Position numbers and translations under genes: made by a program. DNA of 28,466 nucleotides from Schoenoplectus triqueter (Eukaryota; Streptophyta; Magnoliopsida; Poales; Cyperaceae). Of this stretch, positions 1-11,791 are shown one piece after another. The number at the start of each line of letters is the position of its first letter. Within the stretch, counting starts at the first letter, position 1. The DNA is taken from NCBI GenBank assembly GCA_964058805.1, contig CAXKVV010000832.1, forward strand, positions 1 through 28,466. The letters are read 5' to 3'. The notes under the pieces were generated by a model. That model made no database searches. It worked only from the letters and a program-made list of their open reading frames with translations, and was not told where the DNA came from.

Positions 1-1865
1 CACCCTTGTTAACTTATATAATATTTTTTACAGTACTTATGTAAAACTAATAACAATAACATTCTGTAGTTACATCTGAAGGCAGGCAACAAACACTGGC
101 ACAAATCTTAAAGTGTATGTTTGAATGAACGTGTGGGTTAATGAGTGATAGGGCTCAATAATATTGGATTAGGCAGTTAGCTTTGGATATTCAGAAGAAA
201 TAACAAGTATAAATATGACTTCAAGGTATGTAGAAGATTCATTCAAAATCTAACTTACATACGCTTACACTAGAATAAAAGACTCATTGGTACTCGGTAT
301 ACTATATCTATACCAAACACCAATTATTAGTGAGAATAGCGCTAACTTTAGATTTTAAAATAGTAGATAAACTAATTTTTAGTCGGCTTAATAAAATAGT
401 AGCTAATTCAATATTGTTGAATAGTTATTTTCTCATTCAAACATAAAATAACAAATAAAAATAACATCTAACATCGAAAGATACTATTATTCACCCATCC
501 AAGGGTATCCGAAGTGAAGATTTCATAATTGAAACCTTAAAACCTTCAAAAAATACATGTGGGGGAGATACTATAGAATGACTCTACATCGTTCTAATAT
601 CCTAACAATCTTAAACAAGTTTTAAAATACCCATAATCTTGCTTAAAATACCCATAAGCATTGAAATATGGGCCTTAAAAGTTTCAAGCATTAAATTAAG
701 CAAGCATTGAAATAACGATGTCAAATTAATTAGGATTGGTCTCCATTGGTGATTGCCGATTGGGCATGCAAAAATAAATAGGTTTATGAAAAGGTGTCTT
801 ATTATTTTACCTTAAACTATTCAAATTAACACCTTAAACCAGGTTATCTTAGTAAGGTTAGGATAAACAGAAAGACCCTTTAGTCACCAGCCTTTGACCA
901 GGAATCAAGAATGATCCTTGGAAAGACCTATCCAATTTCAAATTTATATGCAAAATTCAAGTTCTTTAGAGAATGCTGATAAAACTAATTAAGCTCTTTC
1001 AATTATTCTTTTGAGTTTTTAAATTGTTCTTTCCACTTACCACCTGATTGTATCAGATAAATTCTAAAAAAATATTAGATTATTTTTTATGGGTAGATTG
1101 GTATCGATTATATTGTTAAATCTACAATCACAGTCAACAGAATTATTCGATTCCTAGTGACATCATAACTCATAAGACTTGTAAATAGAATAATACAGAT
1201 GCTACTTAAAAAATAAGAAGAAAGAATGAAAATTCTATCCGATGTCGTATGAACTGATCACAACTCTTTTGACAATAGACTTATTTATCTTCATAATTTT
1301 ACTATAAAAAAATTTATCTTCGTAATAAGTTATGATTTGAGGATGCATTCTGAGTAAAGGAGAAATGGTCAATTTAATATTAATCATGGCGAAAGAAAAA
1401 ATGACCAAATTTAACACGAGACAGGACACTCTAAACAAAACTGTCTATGTGACCTTTGAGAATCAATAGAACTTTTGAGAGATGCTGGATGCAAGAGTTT
1501 TGATGGGAAGATATGAGTTTGCTAATCACAGAACAGTACTTGAAGCGAGCTGAATATCTCTTTCATTTTTTTGTTTAATAACAGAATTAACAAGAATATT
1601 GACAATAAAGTTTCAAGAAATAAAAAGAACATATTTATATACAAAAAGTACTTGAGATAAACTACGAAATTATGATTAAACAATATACACATACACAACT
1701 CAAGAAAACAACACTCATAAGGAAATCAAGTTATGAACACAACTAAATCCATGAATAGGCAATCGAGGATCTCTATAAGATGTATGAACATAGGAAAACA
1801 ACGACAATAATTATATAAAATCACAAGATATGGTAATAATTAACAAATGCAGGTCCAGTGCGGAC
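1..1865. other. Intergenic / 3' flank, no gene seen
   Basis: A+T-rich DNA with no open frame that resembles a known protein, no RNA gene and no clear transposon end. The part nearest 1866 should contain the 3' UTR of the CYSTM gene, but I see no canonical AATAAA placed convincingly on the minus strand. Confidence 0.5.
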
Positions 1866-2853
1866 TCAGAAGCACATGTCAACCAGGCAACAACAACACA
1901 AAGCTGCACAGCTGCATTACATAACAAAACAGAAAGTTAGGATAAATTAAAGGGTCTTTTAAGAAAATATTATTATTCAAGAATACTGTTTATAAAAGAC
2001 GAGGAACCATTCACCAAGGGATTCAGACAACAAATCTTGAACATTTGGGGAAAACATTACTACGCAGGTACCAGTAAAATAATCATTCTATTTTAGTAGT
2101 TTAATTTTGCTGCAACTACTATACATTGCTTAAGAAGCAAAGCTGGTACTGATAATGTGCCCCTGGTTTTGGCTAATTTAGTATACATTATTTTGATTTG
2201 ATATGCTCTTTGGACAAACTTTAATTGAATTCTGTTTTTGACAACGGAGATTATAAATAATTTGGAGGTAGTAGAAATTAACAAAAAGTCAGAAAACATA
2301 CCATCCTTTCCAAAATCCATCTCCACGGCTTGTCGTCCCAGTAGGAACTTGCTGCTGAACATGAACAGTATCTTTTGTTGGATAACCAGCCGGAGGTGGT
2401 GCGGTGTAGGCTGAGGTGTGCATAGCTTCGACCGGATAAGTCGGTGGAGGGTTTGTACATTGCGCTGGTGGTGCAGAAACTGTACATATATCACACATTA
2501 AAATGGTTAGTTAAGCAGACCAAAACAGAAAAAAAAAATACTGAAGATAGCTTTCATGACATGAATATGTTGTTGTTTAATTTGTGAATACATCTGAAGG
2601 TTTCAATTATTCCTCATAGGAGAAAGAACTAATTGAATACTATATATGCATAATCTAGTTGAAAGGGGCTTAATCATTTATTCTGCTTTAATAGAGCACA
2701 TGTGACATATTTGACAAACAGGGGCTTAATAAAGCGGATGTGCTAGCTATTAAGGATAAATAAAACTTACAAAAAATAGTTAATTATGTATTTATGTACC
2801 CCAAGAACAAAATTACCTGGAGGAGCTTGATGCTGATTGTAGTAGTTGCTCAT
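1866..2853 (-). CDS. CYSTM: Cysteine-rich transmembrane (CYSTM) protein, 3 exons, 86 aa
   Basis: Exons on the minus strand are 2817-2853 (starts ATG), 2302-2479 and 1866-1911 (ends TGA). Introns of 337 and 390 nt have GT..AG ends, and the joined 261 nt encode 86 residues. Residues 1-13 are polar, starting MSNYYNQHQAPPV. Residues 14-70 are rich in Pro, Gln, Tyr and Thr, with repeated APP and PPP runs and a GYP. The C terminus after FWKG carries Cys72, Cys73, four consecutive Cys at 77-80, then LVDMCF-stop. That is the CYSTM module: a short Cys-rich membrane segment behind a Pro/Gln-rich tail. Family members are small tail-anchored proteins of the plasma membrane or endomembranes, often stress responsive; Arabidopsis WIH1 and WIH2 are examples. 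The decisive Cys block sits in a 46-nt last exon, so the gene is invisible as one ORF. The reading frame holds across both splice sites, which supports the model. The exact role is not known from sequence. Confidence 0.92.
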
Positions 2854-2979
2854 ACTGCTAAATTAAGGTCAATTAGCACAACAAGCGCTGTTGTTTACTT
2901 GAGAAGAGAGATGAAGAGAGCAGAAAGTGTGTATAGTTCGATGGAAACGATTGGTGTAGACGAGGCAACCCGCCTGCAA

Positions 2980-2987
2980 ATTTATAG
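2980..2987 (-). promoter_or_regulatory. TATA box of the CYSTM gene
   Basis: On the minus strand the sequence reads CTATAAAT, a typical plant TATA box, about 130 nt before the ATG at 2853. A pyrimidine-rich stretch follows (about 2900-2935, read as CTCTCTTC repeats), as is common in plant 5' leaders. A weaker alternative is CTATAC near 2931-2936. Confidence 0.6.
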
Positions 2988-3006
2988 GCAAACATTTGCA
3001 AAATAG

Positions 3007-3014
3007 ACACGTGT
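3007..3014. promoter_or_regulatory. G-box / ABRE palindrome ACACGTGT
   Basis: The palindrome ACACGTGT contains the CACGTG core bound by plant bZIP (ABF/AREB) and bHLH factors. It lies about 20 bp upstream of the CYSTM TATA box, a normal place for a functional ABRE. This would suit an abscisic-acid or stress-induced CYSTM gene; that is inference. Confidence 0.5.
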
Positions 3015-3023
3015 ACGCGCATG

Positions 3024-3036
3024 ATTATTGTTGTTG

Positions 3037-3068
<32 letters not shown>

Positions 3069-3069
3069 T
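3024..3069. repeat. (TTG)n(TTA)n microsatellite
   Basis: A run of TTG triplets changes to TTA triplets for about 46 bp. It lies between the ABRE and the CGCG boxes upstream of the CYSTM gene, so its length sets the spacing of those sites. Confidence 0.9.
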
Positions 3070-3100
3070 ATTTTCTTATTTTGACTTTTATATGTAAATT

Positions 3101-3117
3101 GTACGCGTACACGCGTA
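3101..3117. promoter_or_regulatory. Paired CGCG boxes (CAMTA-type)
   Basis: Two ACGCGT cores occur side by side (3103-3108 and 3111-3116), inside a GTACGCGTAC palindrome, with another GTACGCGC at 3013-3020. CGCG boxes are the target of calmodulin-binding CAMTA factors. CpG-containing hexamers are rare in this A+T-rich window, so the cluster upstream of the CYSTM gene stands out. Their use is not shown. Confidence 0.35.
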
Positions 3118-3420
3118 GACGAGCTTACGGATATTGCTTAGGCGTGGAGATGTTCTATTATTTGATTTATTTCTATATCTCGCCTCGAGTGAAAAAGCGG
3201 CCTATTTTTCAACACGCTTTTTAAACAAATTCAATTGTGCAGTGAATTCAGAATATTTATTTAGCTCAAATGTTAGAATGATTCCAAGTTTGTGAGCTTT
3301 AAACGCTCTTGATCACACGTTCGCATTGAATACCACATTAATTAATTCTCAATGCTTCTAGAAAAAAATAATTTATCAGACATATATATGCCCTTATTTT
3401 GGTGTGCTTACAGTTTGGGT

Positions 3421-3446
3421 GAAACTGAAACTGAAACTGAAACTGA
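3421..3446. repeat. (GAAACT)n minisatellite, about 4 units
   Basis: The hexamer GAAACT is repeated head to tail a little over four times. Confidence 0.9.
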
Positions 3447-3830
3447 GCAAATGTTAGTACGGATATATAATTACCCGTTGTAATTAAATACTTGGCATTT
3501 GGATGTGAATACAATAAATAAATGACGGACATACAAATTCAGATCCGAATAAATATCTGGCATATGGACTGACACTTGAAGATATAATGTAAATATTATT
3601 GCAACCGCTGAACAGGCATTGAGTTTAAATGCACCCTTCAACTTTTTTTTAAATGGGCACTAAAATAATAATGCAGTATTGAATGCTTATATATTAAAAT
3701 ATCTTATTTTCAAAAATTCAAAATAAATATTTAGAAAGCACTAAAAAAGAAATTTTTATCTCACAAAATTTATCTATGAAGAATTTGTTGAGCATCATAA
3801 ATCAGAATTTAGACATAATAAGATATATTT

Positions 3831-3884
3831 GCATGGAATACATTTTATACTGAAGTGCAAATGGAATACATTTTATACTGAAGT
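3831..3884. repeat. Tandem duplication, 28-bp period
   Basis: The 24-bp string starting ATGGAATACATTTTATAC occurs at 3833-3856 and again at 3861-3884 without a mismatch, separated by a short GCA-rich spacer. It is a local recent duplication with no coding content. Confidence 0.85.
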
Positions 3885-6800
3885 CAAATATTTTCAAAAT
3901 AATCTATCAGCGCATTAAACTGACAGTTTCCAGTGCTTTGCAATGAAGTTTCATATTCTAGATTTTATCAAATAATTTTTTTTCTTTTACATGTGAAGTC
4001 AAGAAGGTGACCAAAAAGGAAACTCAGGACATCATAAATTTTGAAACAGGGATCAATAAATTGATTATATTGTAATGCATGCTGTATTTGGCTGCGTCAC
4101 ATCTTCAACTGCTCCACCGAAACGCATATCGACACCAATAACCAACAAAAAAAAAGAAGAAGATCAAATTGGTGCCTTCTTTGACCTTGTTTCCTAAGTC
4201 GAATTATCAAAACGACTACACAATCATGAGCTTATCAGTTATCAACAGCAAGTAACCCATATTAAGATTCTTAATTTGTTATTTTTTCTTTTTTCCCTAA
4301 TATTATCTTTCAATTACTTTTGAGTTATTTTTTATTAATAAAGATGGGTACTTTTCAAGTTATTGTCTAGCTGAATGTTATCCTCATTTTTTTTTAAAAA
4401 GATAAATTAAATAGGGTTGAAGTCTCAAATTAATAGATTTTTATATTTTTTTCTTATTTATAAAGTAGATAAATGCTCCTAAATATAGAGATGGATGATT
4501 TTCTTTGTTACTTTTTTCTTATTTTTTTGTACTTTATCCTAAAGCTAGGCATGTCAAAAATACAAAACCTTCAAATGAAACATAACAAATATGTACAAAA
4601 TCCTCCACGTAGAATCAAACAATCCAATAATTCAGTTGCATATTTTTCAAACTAATAAATTATTTTAATACTAAAATAATTATTTAGTTGCAAGCACATA
4701 ACCTACCACGTAGTAAATAGATATCAATCCCATAAAGACTGATTTAAATCATCAATACTAACAAATTATCTAAGCTAGACAATAAAAATATGAAATTATA
4801 TCTAAACTAATCAAAACATAAACTAAAAATTATCTAGACAAAAATTTAGGTTTTTTTATCACGGTAAAGGGAATCTAGGATTTCAGCATCACCATCCACC
4901 TGTACTTAATTAATTATACTATTTATAGATTTATTTTTAATTTAATGAGGGTTATCATCTATTTAATGCTAAGATCTGGGTTAGGGGCTAACACCGTACT
5001 CTAATTAGATCAAACTTCACGATTAAGTACTTCATTCTTTCTAATTAAAGTCCATTATATTATGGTAATTCTAAACTAGTCAAAGATCAATTGTTCATAG
5101 TTAGATTCTTCCAATTAATTCCTCTAAAAATTTAAAAATTCTCATCTAGTCTTGACTTCACAGTTAGGTTCTTCGTCTAGGTCTAAATATCACTTTTGGG
5201 TCTGAGTACCGTTAAATTTGGATAAGAAATCTGATCAATTATCTCAAAAATATATACCAATCTAAGAGTTATTTACAGTTTATGAATCTATGCAACTTAA
5301 AGTTTCTAATTCTAAATAGTTTACTAATACAAATATAGAATTCAATTCAAGCACAAACAATTCAATCACAAAAGCAGTACAGAGAATTTAAGAACAAACA
5401 CAATAAACGAGTATGATTAAACGCTATAAGTTTCAAGTTACATGCCTACACCTCTAGAATAAATCTACTCTTCCATAGAGGAGAGATAATCACAGATAAA
5501 AATGATACAAATCATAAAGGAAGAAAAATGTTACGTTCAAATCTGATTTCTCCTTGTACTTTCTTCTCTCTCCTCCAAGAATGAATTTCTACCTTTCTCT
5601 CTTTAGAAAATTATCCAAGAATGTCTCGGATTCATTGATCTAATTAAAGACCATCTTTTATAAGAAAATTCCATAAAAAAAGCAAAAATTATCAACTTGA
5701 ACAAGTAACACAGAAAATCATCCAAGTATTCTATATTTTTAGCCACTATTATGATCTATTTCGGTTATGAGGGTCTAAGGGTTATATTTTCCTCATTGTC
5801 AGTAGCGAAACGAGCTTAAGAATGCTGAAAAAAAATCTAAGTGGATCTCTCAAAAACTGTAAATAACCTTCAAGAGATCAAGTTGAAACCGTCTGACTGG
5901 GTTTCGGTCCACAGATGTGCTTCTTCTATTCGCAGGTATTGTTCTGGAGCCCGATTCTGCACTTATGTGGTCCAAAGTGGAGGCCTACTGTCCACAGACA
6001 GGGTTTCTGATGCTCGGTTTCATTCTTACATTTTTATTTTATTCGTTTGTTGTCTGATTTGCCTCCAATTTGCGTCGTTTTTCTCTATTTTCAATAAGGT
6101 TCAATCTAAACCTGAAAAATTAATTAAATCTAGGTAGTATCTTGAACTTGATAATTTAAATCTAAATTAAATATAATTAGATTTAATTAAATCTAAAAAG
6201 TTATGTTTTGAGATTAAATCACATATAAAATATAATATTTAAATCATTTTATCAGACACATGGCCATGAAGCCACCAATAAAAATCTAAATTGCTCAAAC
6301 TCTATTTCTTTGCAAAAAAGCTAAATATTTTTTTAGATTCCAACAAAGAAAAATGTAAACTATCAGACTGTGTAGAAACACAAAAGTTAACACAGATCGA
6401 GATATGTAAACATATAAAAGATCAAGCCTTTATATATATATATATATTATGAAAATAATTAAATATTAAATAGAGCAAAACTTCTTGACCATTTGAAGTA
6501 ATTGGCAAGATCTTTGACCATTTAAAATAAACAAGAAGTTCCAAGCAACTTTATTTCAAAAGTTGGTGTAACAATGGAGTGAAAAAAATTAGAAAAGATT
6601 TGTGGAGTCAACATTAAATATAGCTCATAAGGGCTCAGTTTTTGAATCCGACTCGGTTGGTCCTTCAAAAAATTCGGTCTTTATCTGACTCTTACAAGTT
6701 CGGTCCTTTCATTTTTGAATAATAATAATTCCACAATAGTGACTTCTCTATGAACAATATTTATATCTGATATAATCACTTATTAGTTATAATACTCTTA

Positions 6801-7321
6801 AACTGTCACTACATGTACCAAAAGAAAGATTGATGAGGAGGATGAATAAACAAAATTTACCGATTTTTAATCTAATATGTGAACTGATTTAAATGAAATT
6901 CTAAAATCTCAGCTGAATGACAAATTAAAAAGGTCCCCTTTAGTTGAACGATAATTCGATTGGGTGTCCACAAAACTTTTAGAAGCAAACTAAAGGTTTT
7001 CGTAAAACCAAATCAACAACTAATTACATATTACTATCTTACATGCATTGTCTCTTCGTGCAAGTGTAACCTGTCCATATATTCAAATAATTAAATTATA
7101 TAAAAACAAAATTTGAGTTTTTTATAATAAAATTTCCAACATATATATGCCAGGTTTTTGAATGGTGTTTCATAAGATAATGTTTCCTTTGGGTTGTTTT
7201 GTTATAATAGCCTTTTCACTATTGTTCTTAGTGAAAAGTAAGACCTACTTCTCTTCCCTCAATGACGCCTTCTCCATCTTTCATCGTGCCTCTCGATTCT
7301 TCCATAGTAATTTGTTTCTTC

Positions 7322-7759
7322 AAATAAGAATATAATAAATTCTATTTTTTATAATAAATATTATTAAATTATAATTTTAATAATAAAAATGACATTACAT
7401 CACTGGGACTAACATCTATAAAATACGTTAATTGCAGTGATGTTTATAAAAAAATACGTCACTACAAGTGACGTATTCCCACGTGGACCAATAAAATAAA
7501 ATAATCATTAAAGGTGAGAGAATGAACCCAAAGATTAAATACGCATTATAGGCGTCAATTTCAGTGATGCATTTGTGGGAAGACGTCAGTCACAATAGTG
7601 CGTTTGTATGAAGGTGCCAGAAACACATTTGAGAAAAGACGTCACTACAATTGATGTGTTTTAAAAACACGACTACGACTGATACACTATCATTTTATTA
7701 TTAGAATTAGAATTTAATAATATTTATTATTAAAAATAAGATTTATTATATTTTTATTT
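7322..7759. mobile_element. Non-autonomous inverted-repeat element, copy 1 (GACGTCACT motif family)
   Basis: Terminal inverted repeats of about 70 bp can be read: the left arm starts AAATAAGAATATAATAAAT and the right arm, reversed, starts AAATAAAAATATAATAAAT. The interior has many degenerate GACGTCACT..AGTGAYGT motifs and no coding frame. An imperfect 17-bp direct repeat flanks it (7278-7294 CTTTCATCGTGCCTCTC; 7769-7785 with two changes); this may belong to a larger element rather than be a target duplication. A related element with clearer units lies at 25218-25680. The superfamily is not determined. Confidence 0.65.
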
Positions 7760-8697
7760 AAAAATTTTCTTTCATCATGCGTCTCTCATTGAACAAACAA
7801 CCTCTTTTAGCGATCTTTAATTTTATTTTATTTTTGACTTACTTTTAATTCGTCCCTTTGAATCAAAGGACCAATGCACCGTAGCATAGGAATTATGACA
7901 AAATAACTTACACCTTCAGCAAACATTTTTCTCCAAGAGCAAAAACAAGAGTTCGAGCTTGATCTAATTAATTATTCTTGCTTGGTGTTTGTGCTAAATG
8001 GGCCTTCAGTTCCTACAAAAGAAAAGTAAAAAGCTAATTACACCATATTAGGCTAATAATAGATAAAAAATCAACCATACATGACAACTGTAAAATAACA
8101 AAATTAACTGAATAAGCAATCATCCCTCTTTTATTATACATGAAAAGGAAAAAAAAGTGTTAAAATATTTAAATCAATCAAATTAGAAATCTTTTTCTAT
8201 AACCCTATAATGAAAATAATTAAGCCCAATGTGTCTATATCCATATAATTAGGCAAAAGATGCACATTATTGTTTTGTCAGCAATTAGGATCACTTGATA
8301 CAATCATATTAGGTTAATTGAACTTATTGCTAACTTGGTGTTTATGCTATATGAAATAAATTCGGGTCCAACAAAGATAGGTACAAGCAAATTTTGAAAA
8401 AAATATAGTACCTTTAACTACAAAACCATTGAGCTTCCAGTAAGATTTAAAGACCAATTATCTGTTGAAGATAAACAAAATAATGACTTCAAAAGAAAAT
8501 GAAATGAAAAGGACAGATAGAGTAGTACTACTTAGATGATGAATCTGAAACACCTGTAATCAATATCTTGTTACACCAATTTATCCATTAATTTAAAAAT
8601 TTCATGGTAGAAAATTACCTTGTAGAGAAGCAAATGCATCTTTTGTTGGTATGTGGGATTCCTTGCGCAGGCAGGTTTCCTATGATAGTCCTAAATG
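7760..8697. other. Intergenic region left of segment A
   Basis: No protein family is recognised. A phrase resembling TTGGTGTTTRTGCTA occurs twice (near 7983 and 8336). A weak two-exon possibility on the minus strand near 8528-8679 is treated as a finding, not as a gene. Confidence 0.4.
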
Positions 8698-9466
8698 ATA
8701 TCAATGCATAAAGCTTAAAGAGCTAAACTCAAAGCAAATTAATAAAATAATAAAAAAAAACGTATGTAGAAAGATATCACGCTTATTAATTAGTACTGAG
8801 ATCAAAACTTGGTATCTAAGCGTATTAAAATTTATGTATTTCTTTTTTGAATGCTTACATTTTATTAAACGAATCGGATTCGGAGCCATGTCGGTGACGA
8901 TCGCAGAGAGATCAAACCTTGTCGGCGCCATCCTTTTATCTAAATTTAATCATAACATATATTAAAATTACCACCTAATCACATTTTTTTCACACTGTCA
9001 CCCTATTAATATTATTCACCACAAATAAATTTTATCCCATTTCATTTCTAAATTATGTGTATTAATTCAAAAAATATTCAGTACTGACGGCGGGAAAAAA
9101 ATGGAGTAGTTTACAGACGTTAGGACTCTCCCTTCTCTGTTTTAATTTCATATAAAAATTGATGATGTGGCACAAAATAATCTTAGATGGCATTTTAATG
9201 TCACGTACTCTTGTTTGAGTTAAATTTAGATAAAAGGGATGCTTGATATTCTTTAAAAAATATATAAGTAGATGTTTGTTAAAAAATAAAATTTAGGGAG
9301 GTATGTGAATCCATATAACAAATATAAGGAGAGCTTGTACTTTTTAAATGAAAATAATTATAATAGATGGTCAACAGAAAATGGTTAACGATTTTTGGGG
9401 CGAATTCTCAGAGTATAAAAGTTTGGGGATTATCCTTTTAAATAAAGTATTTAGTGCAGGGGTTGA

Positions 9467-9890
9467 TGTATAATTTTGATGAGAGAGTTAATAATCAGAT
9501 TGCAATAGTTTATTGGGTTAAAATCTATTAACTAATTTGATACTAAATAAAAAAAATAATAATTTGACATATATTCTTATCTAATAGAAAAACTATCAAA
9601 ATAATATCATTTTGTATATTAAAAATAACAAAAATTTAAAATAATAAATAATTAAGTTAATGAAAAAACTTTCCGCTATGGTACTTTATTTTTTAAAATC
9701 TTTCTATAATTCTTTTGTTATCTATGTTATTAAATATTTTTTTCTCCACGAAGGTAATTAAAAAGTTTAGGGGAGTTAGAAGTTAAATCTAAGGGGGATA
9801 TTAGATTAACAAAAACTGAATCTAACATTATTATTTTTTAAAATCCATGGATCAGTTGACCCCTAGTATAAACTGCATCTGCTCCCTGAT
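9467..9890. repeat. Dispersed repeat, copy in segment A
   Basis: This stretch is also in segment B (about 17517-17990) and, more diverged, outside the duplication at about 26700-27085. Shared landmarks in order are a GATGTATAATTTTGAT-like start, an ACTAAATAAAAAAA phrase, CATTTTGTATATTAAAAATAA, ATTAAATATTTTTT, and an end near TTTTTCAAAATCCATGGATC. It has no coding frame. A copy outside the duplication shows it is an interspersed repeat, class unknown. Confidence 0.6.
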
Positions 9891-10505
9891 TTAGTGACTA
9901 TAACGTTGTCATGAATTATGAATATGAATATGCCTCTGATTTAGTGGCTATACGTTGCATGAATTATGAATATGGATATATGATAGATAGATTGCTGTAC
10001 AAATTCCGTACAACTGTAGGGTAGCTAGCCGATTCCTTTCTTCGGTGGTAAATTTGGAAAAGAAGCAAAGTGATACAAGTAGTTCTTTTCCGGACGCATT
10101 AAAATTCCCTTAATTTGTTCACGTGTATATTCTGTTAAAAGACTAAAAGAGAAGAAATGGATATATTCTGTCTCATTTTAGAGAAAGAAAGATGCACATT
10201 TTTTTTCTTGATGATATCTATATATTTTTAAGATTATTTTCGCATTACTTTAGAAAGATAACCGCATCGGTGTCCATTTTGTTACGAAGTGATGAGAATA
10301 GATATCTTTTTACTGATAAAAAGAGGTTGATTTGATAATGATGTGACATGTAAAGTTCTACTGAGGAACCAAGCGAATAATCTTTTACCAGTTACCACAA
10401 AGCAAAATGCTTTATATGAAGAAGTAATACAATTTTCACCACCGACCATTATTACATTATTGCAAAACACATACAAACACACAGGCATAGACGAGCATCG
10501 ATTTT

Positions 10506-11646
10506 TCAACTGTTGCTGGAAATGAGAACATCCTCAATTATTAGACCTCCCTTCCATCTTCCACTCCAGACCTCGTAAAGCCCAAAAAATAATTTCTCAT
10601 CCCTGGTTCCTTTACCAAATCTGAAATTCAAGGCATTTTTACCATTTGGTACATCAAAAGTTTTTCCATAACTATACTGTCTGAGGTCAACACTCCTCCA
10701 AGTCGGCTTTCCGGTTTCACCGATCTTCACCATGAGGTAAACCGGGCTTTCATTCCATCCGAATGCATCTGGTTTCAGATGCAGTCTGAATTGTAATTTG
10801 TAGTTTGTGTTTGGATTGAGTTTTGTCAGACTGACTGATCCATTGACCTGTAGCCAGCACACCTGTACCAGTTCAGCTGAAAACCTGTAGTAAGTTTCAG
10901 CTAACTTCAGAAATGTAATGATAATGACAAAAGGGAATGAACTTAATTTGTTTCTTTCAGTTACGTTTTGAAGAAGGAAACGAGGACAACTAATTACAAC
11001 ATAAGGTAGTATCGAACAGAGAACTGAAAAGATATGCTGGTAATTTACCTCGGTCCATCATATATGCGCCAGAACCGAGGGTCGTTTCCCCACGTTATGT
11101 CAAGAGCTTTAGGCTTGATTATGACCTCATTGTTGTGATCTTTAACCTGTCAATATATTTAAACTTCAAAAGATTGAACGTGCAGCTTAATTAAGAGAAC
11201 AATTGTATATGTTATTGAGGGTCCCTTGATAATGTGCTATAAATTGGGTGCATAAATAGTATGTCTTGACCAACCGACATTAATATTTTCCACAAAATAA
11301 TTAGAGAATAAGAAATTATTTTAAATAAACAACACTTATAGTAAAAAAAGTGTAAATATACTAACGAAAAAGAATATATAAAAAATATTACCGTCTTTTA
11401 CATTTTACCAGAATACCTAAAAGTGTGTCTACAGTCTACCAATTATTGTAACTGTACTGTCGAAACAACTATATATATATAGTTAGCTTGTAATATTTAT
11501 TCTCTATCTGGAGACCTATTCACTAAAACCTAACATAAGGGGAAAAAGAGAGTTAAAAGAAACGATCTTGAGTCGCCTCACACAGTTACCTGAATAAACG
11601 ATGGATATGCAGGATTTTCTGAACCTTTGTAGTGAGGAAATGACAT
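10506..11646 (-). CDS. PP2-A: Phloem protein 2 A-type lectin, gene 1, 3 exons, 177 aa
   Basis: Minus-strand exons are 11590-11646, 11049-11146 and 10506-10884; introns of 443 and 164 nt have GT..AG ends, in phase 0 and phase 2. The ATG at 11646 starts exon 1, which encodes MSFPHYKGSENPAYPSFIQ. The PP2 domain fills residues 29-173. Landmarks are ALDITWGND (33-41), RFWRIY (43-48), ELVQVCWLQVNG (56-67), Tyr80, FGWN (93-96), the GLYEVW block (153-158) and WKGGLIIEDVLI (162-173). PP2 proteins are phloem lectins that bind N-acetylglucosamine-type glycans and move in sieve elements; short A-type members like this one lack the F-box of the B type and the TIR or AIG1 domain of some A members. No signal peptide or membrane segment is seen, so the protein is probably cytosolic. 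The gene sits in duplicated segment A, head-to-head with a PP2 pseudogene at 12241. Identification is secure at family level; the orthologue is not assigned. Confidence 0.95.
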
Positions 11647-11783
11647 TTTTTTTTCTAATACCTTGAGGTATATGGAGTAGAAAGGTTATTAATTCTAAGT
11701 GGATTCAGCTGTGAATCTATATATCCGAGAAGGAAATAAATTGTAGTGATCGTTGCTTGAAAGGTTATGACATAGCTGTCTCC

Positions 11784-11791
11784 TATTTATA
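11784..11791 (-). promoter_or_regulatory. TATA box of PP2-A gene 1
   Basis: The minus strand reads CTTATAAATAGGAG, a canonical plant TATA box, 138 nt before the ATG at 11646. The same box is at the matching place before gene 2 (19877-19884). A second TATATAGA lies closer to the ATG (about 11717-11724) and is a weaker candidate. Confidence 0.65.

Larger units (their letters stand above)
3225..7321. other. Intergenic region, no gene recognised
   Basis: About 4 kb of A+T-rich sequence. It holds the two short tandem repeats listed separately, a (TA)n run near 6431-6448, a 16-bp palindrome AGATTTAATTAAATCT at 6179-6194, and inverted AACTTCTTG/CAAGAAGTT copies near 6478 and 6532. A patch at 5880-6030 is richer in G+C than its surroundings and opens a 98-codon frame (5841-6137), but the frame matches no family I know. 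I see no tRNA or rRNA. Confidence 0.5.

Noticed and set aside
2278..2498. Two overlapping minus-strand frames of 69 codons
   Set aside because: One contains the true exon 2 of the CYSTM gene extended into introns; the other is an out-of-frame shadow. The spliced model replaces both.
2794..3006. Plus-strand frame opposite the CYSTM start and leader
   Set aside because: It is antisense to exon 1 and the pyrimidine-rich leader and resembles no protein.
3101..3120. ACGCGT cluster as a possible restriction-site or cloning artefact
   Set aside because: It continues smoothly into native flanking sequence and fits the pattern of plant CGCG boxes.
5841..6137. 98-codon plus-strand frame
   Set aside because: The first half is protein-like in composition, but it matches no family I know, has no flanking splice or promoter signs, and ends in a hydrophobic tail in A+T-rich DNA. 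Kept only as a GC-richer patch.
8701..8931. 76-codon minus-strand frame at the start of segment A
   Set aside because: The matching region of segment B is not a conserved frame, so it is not under coding constraint.
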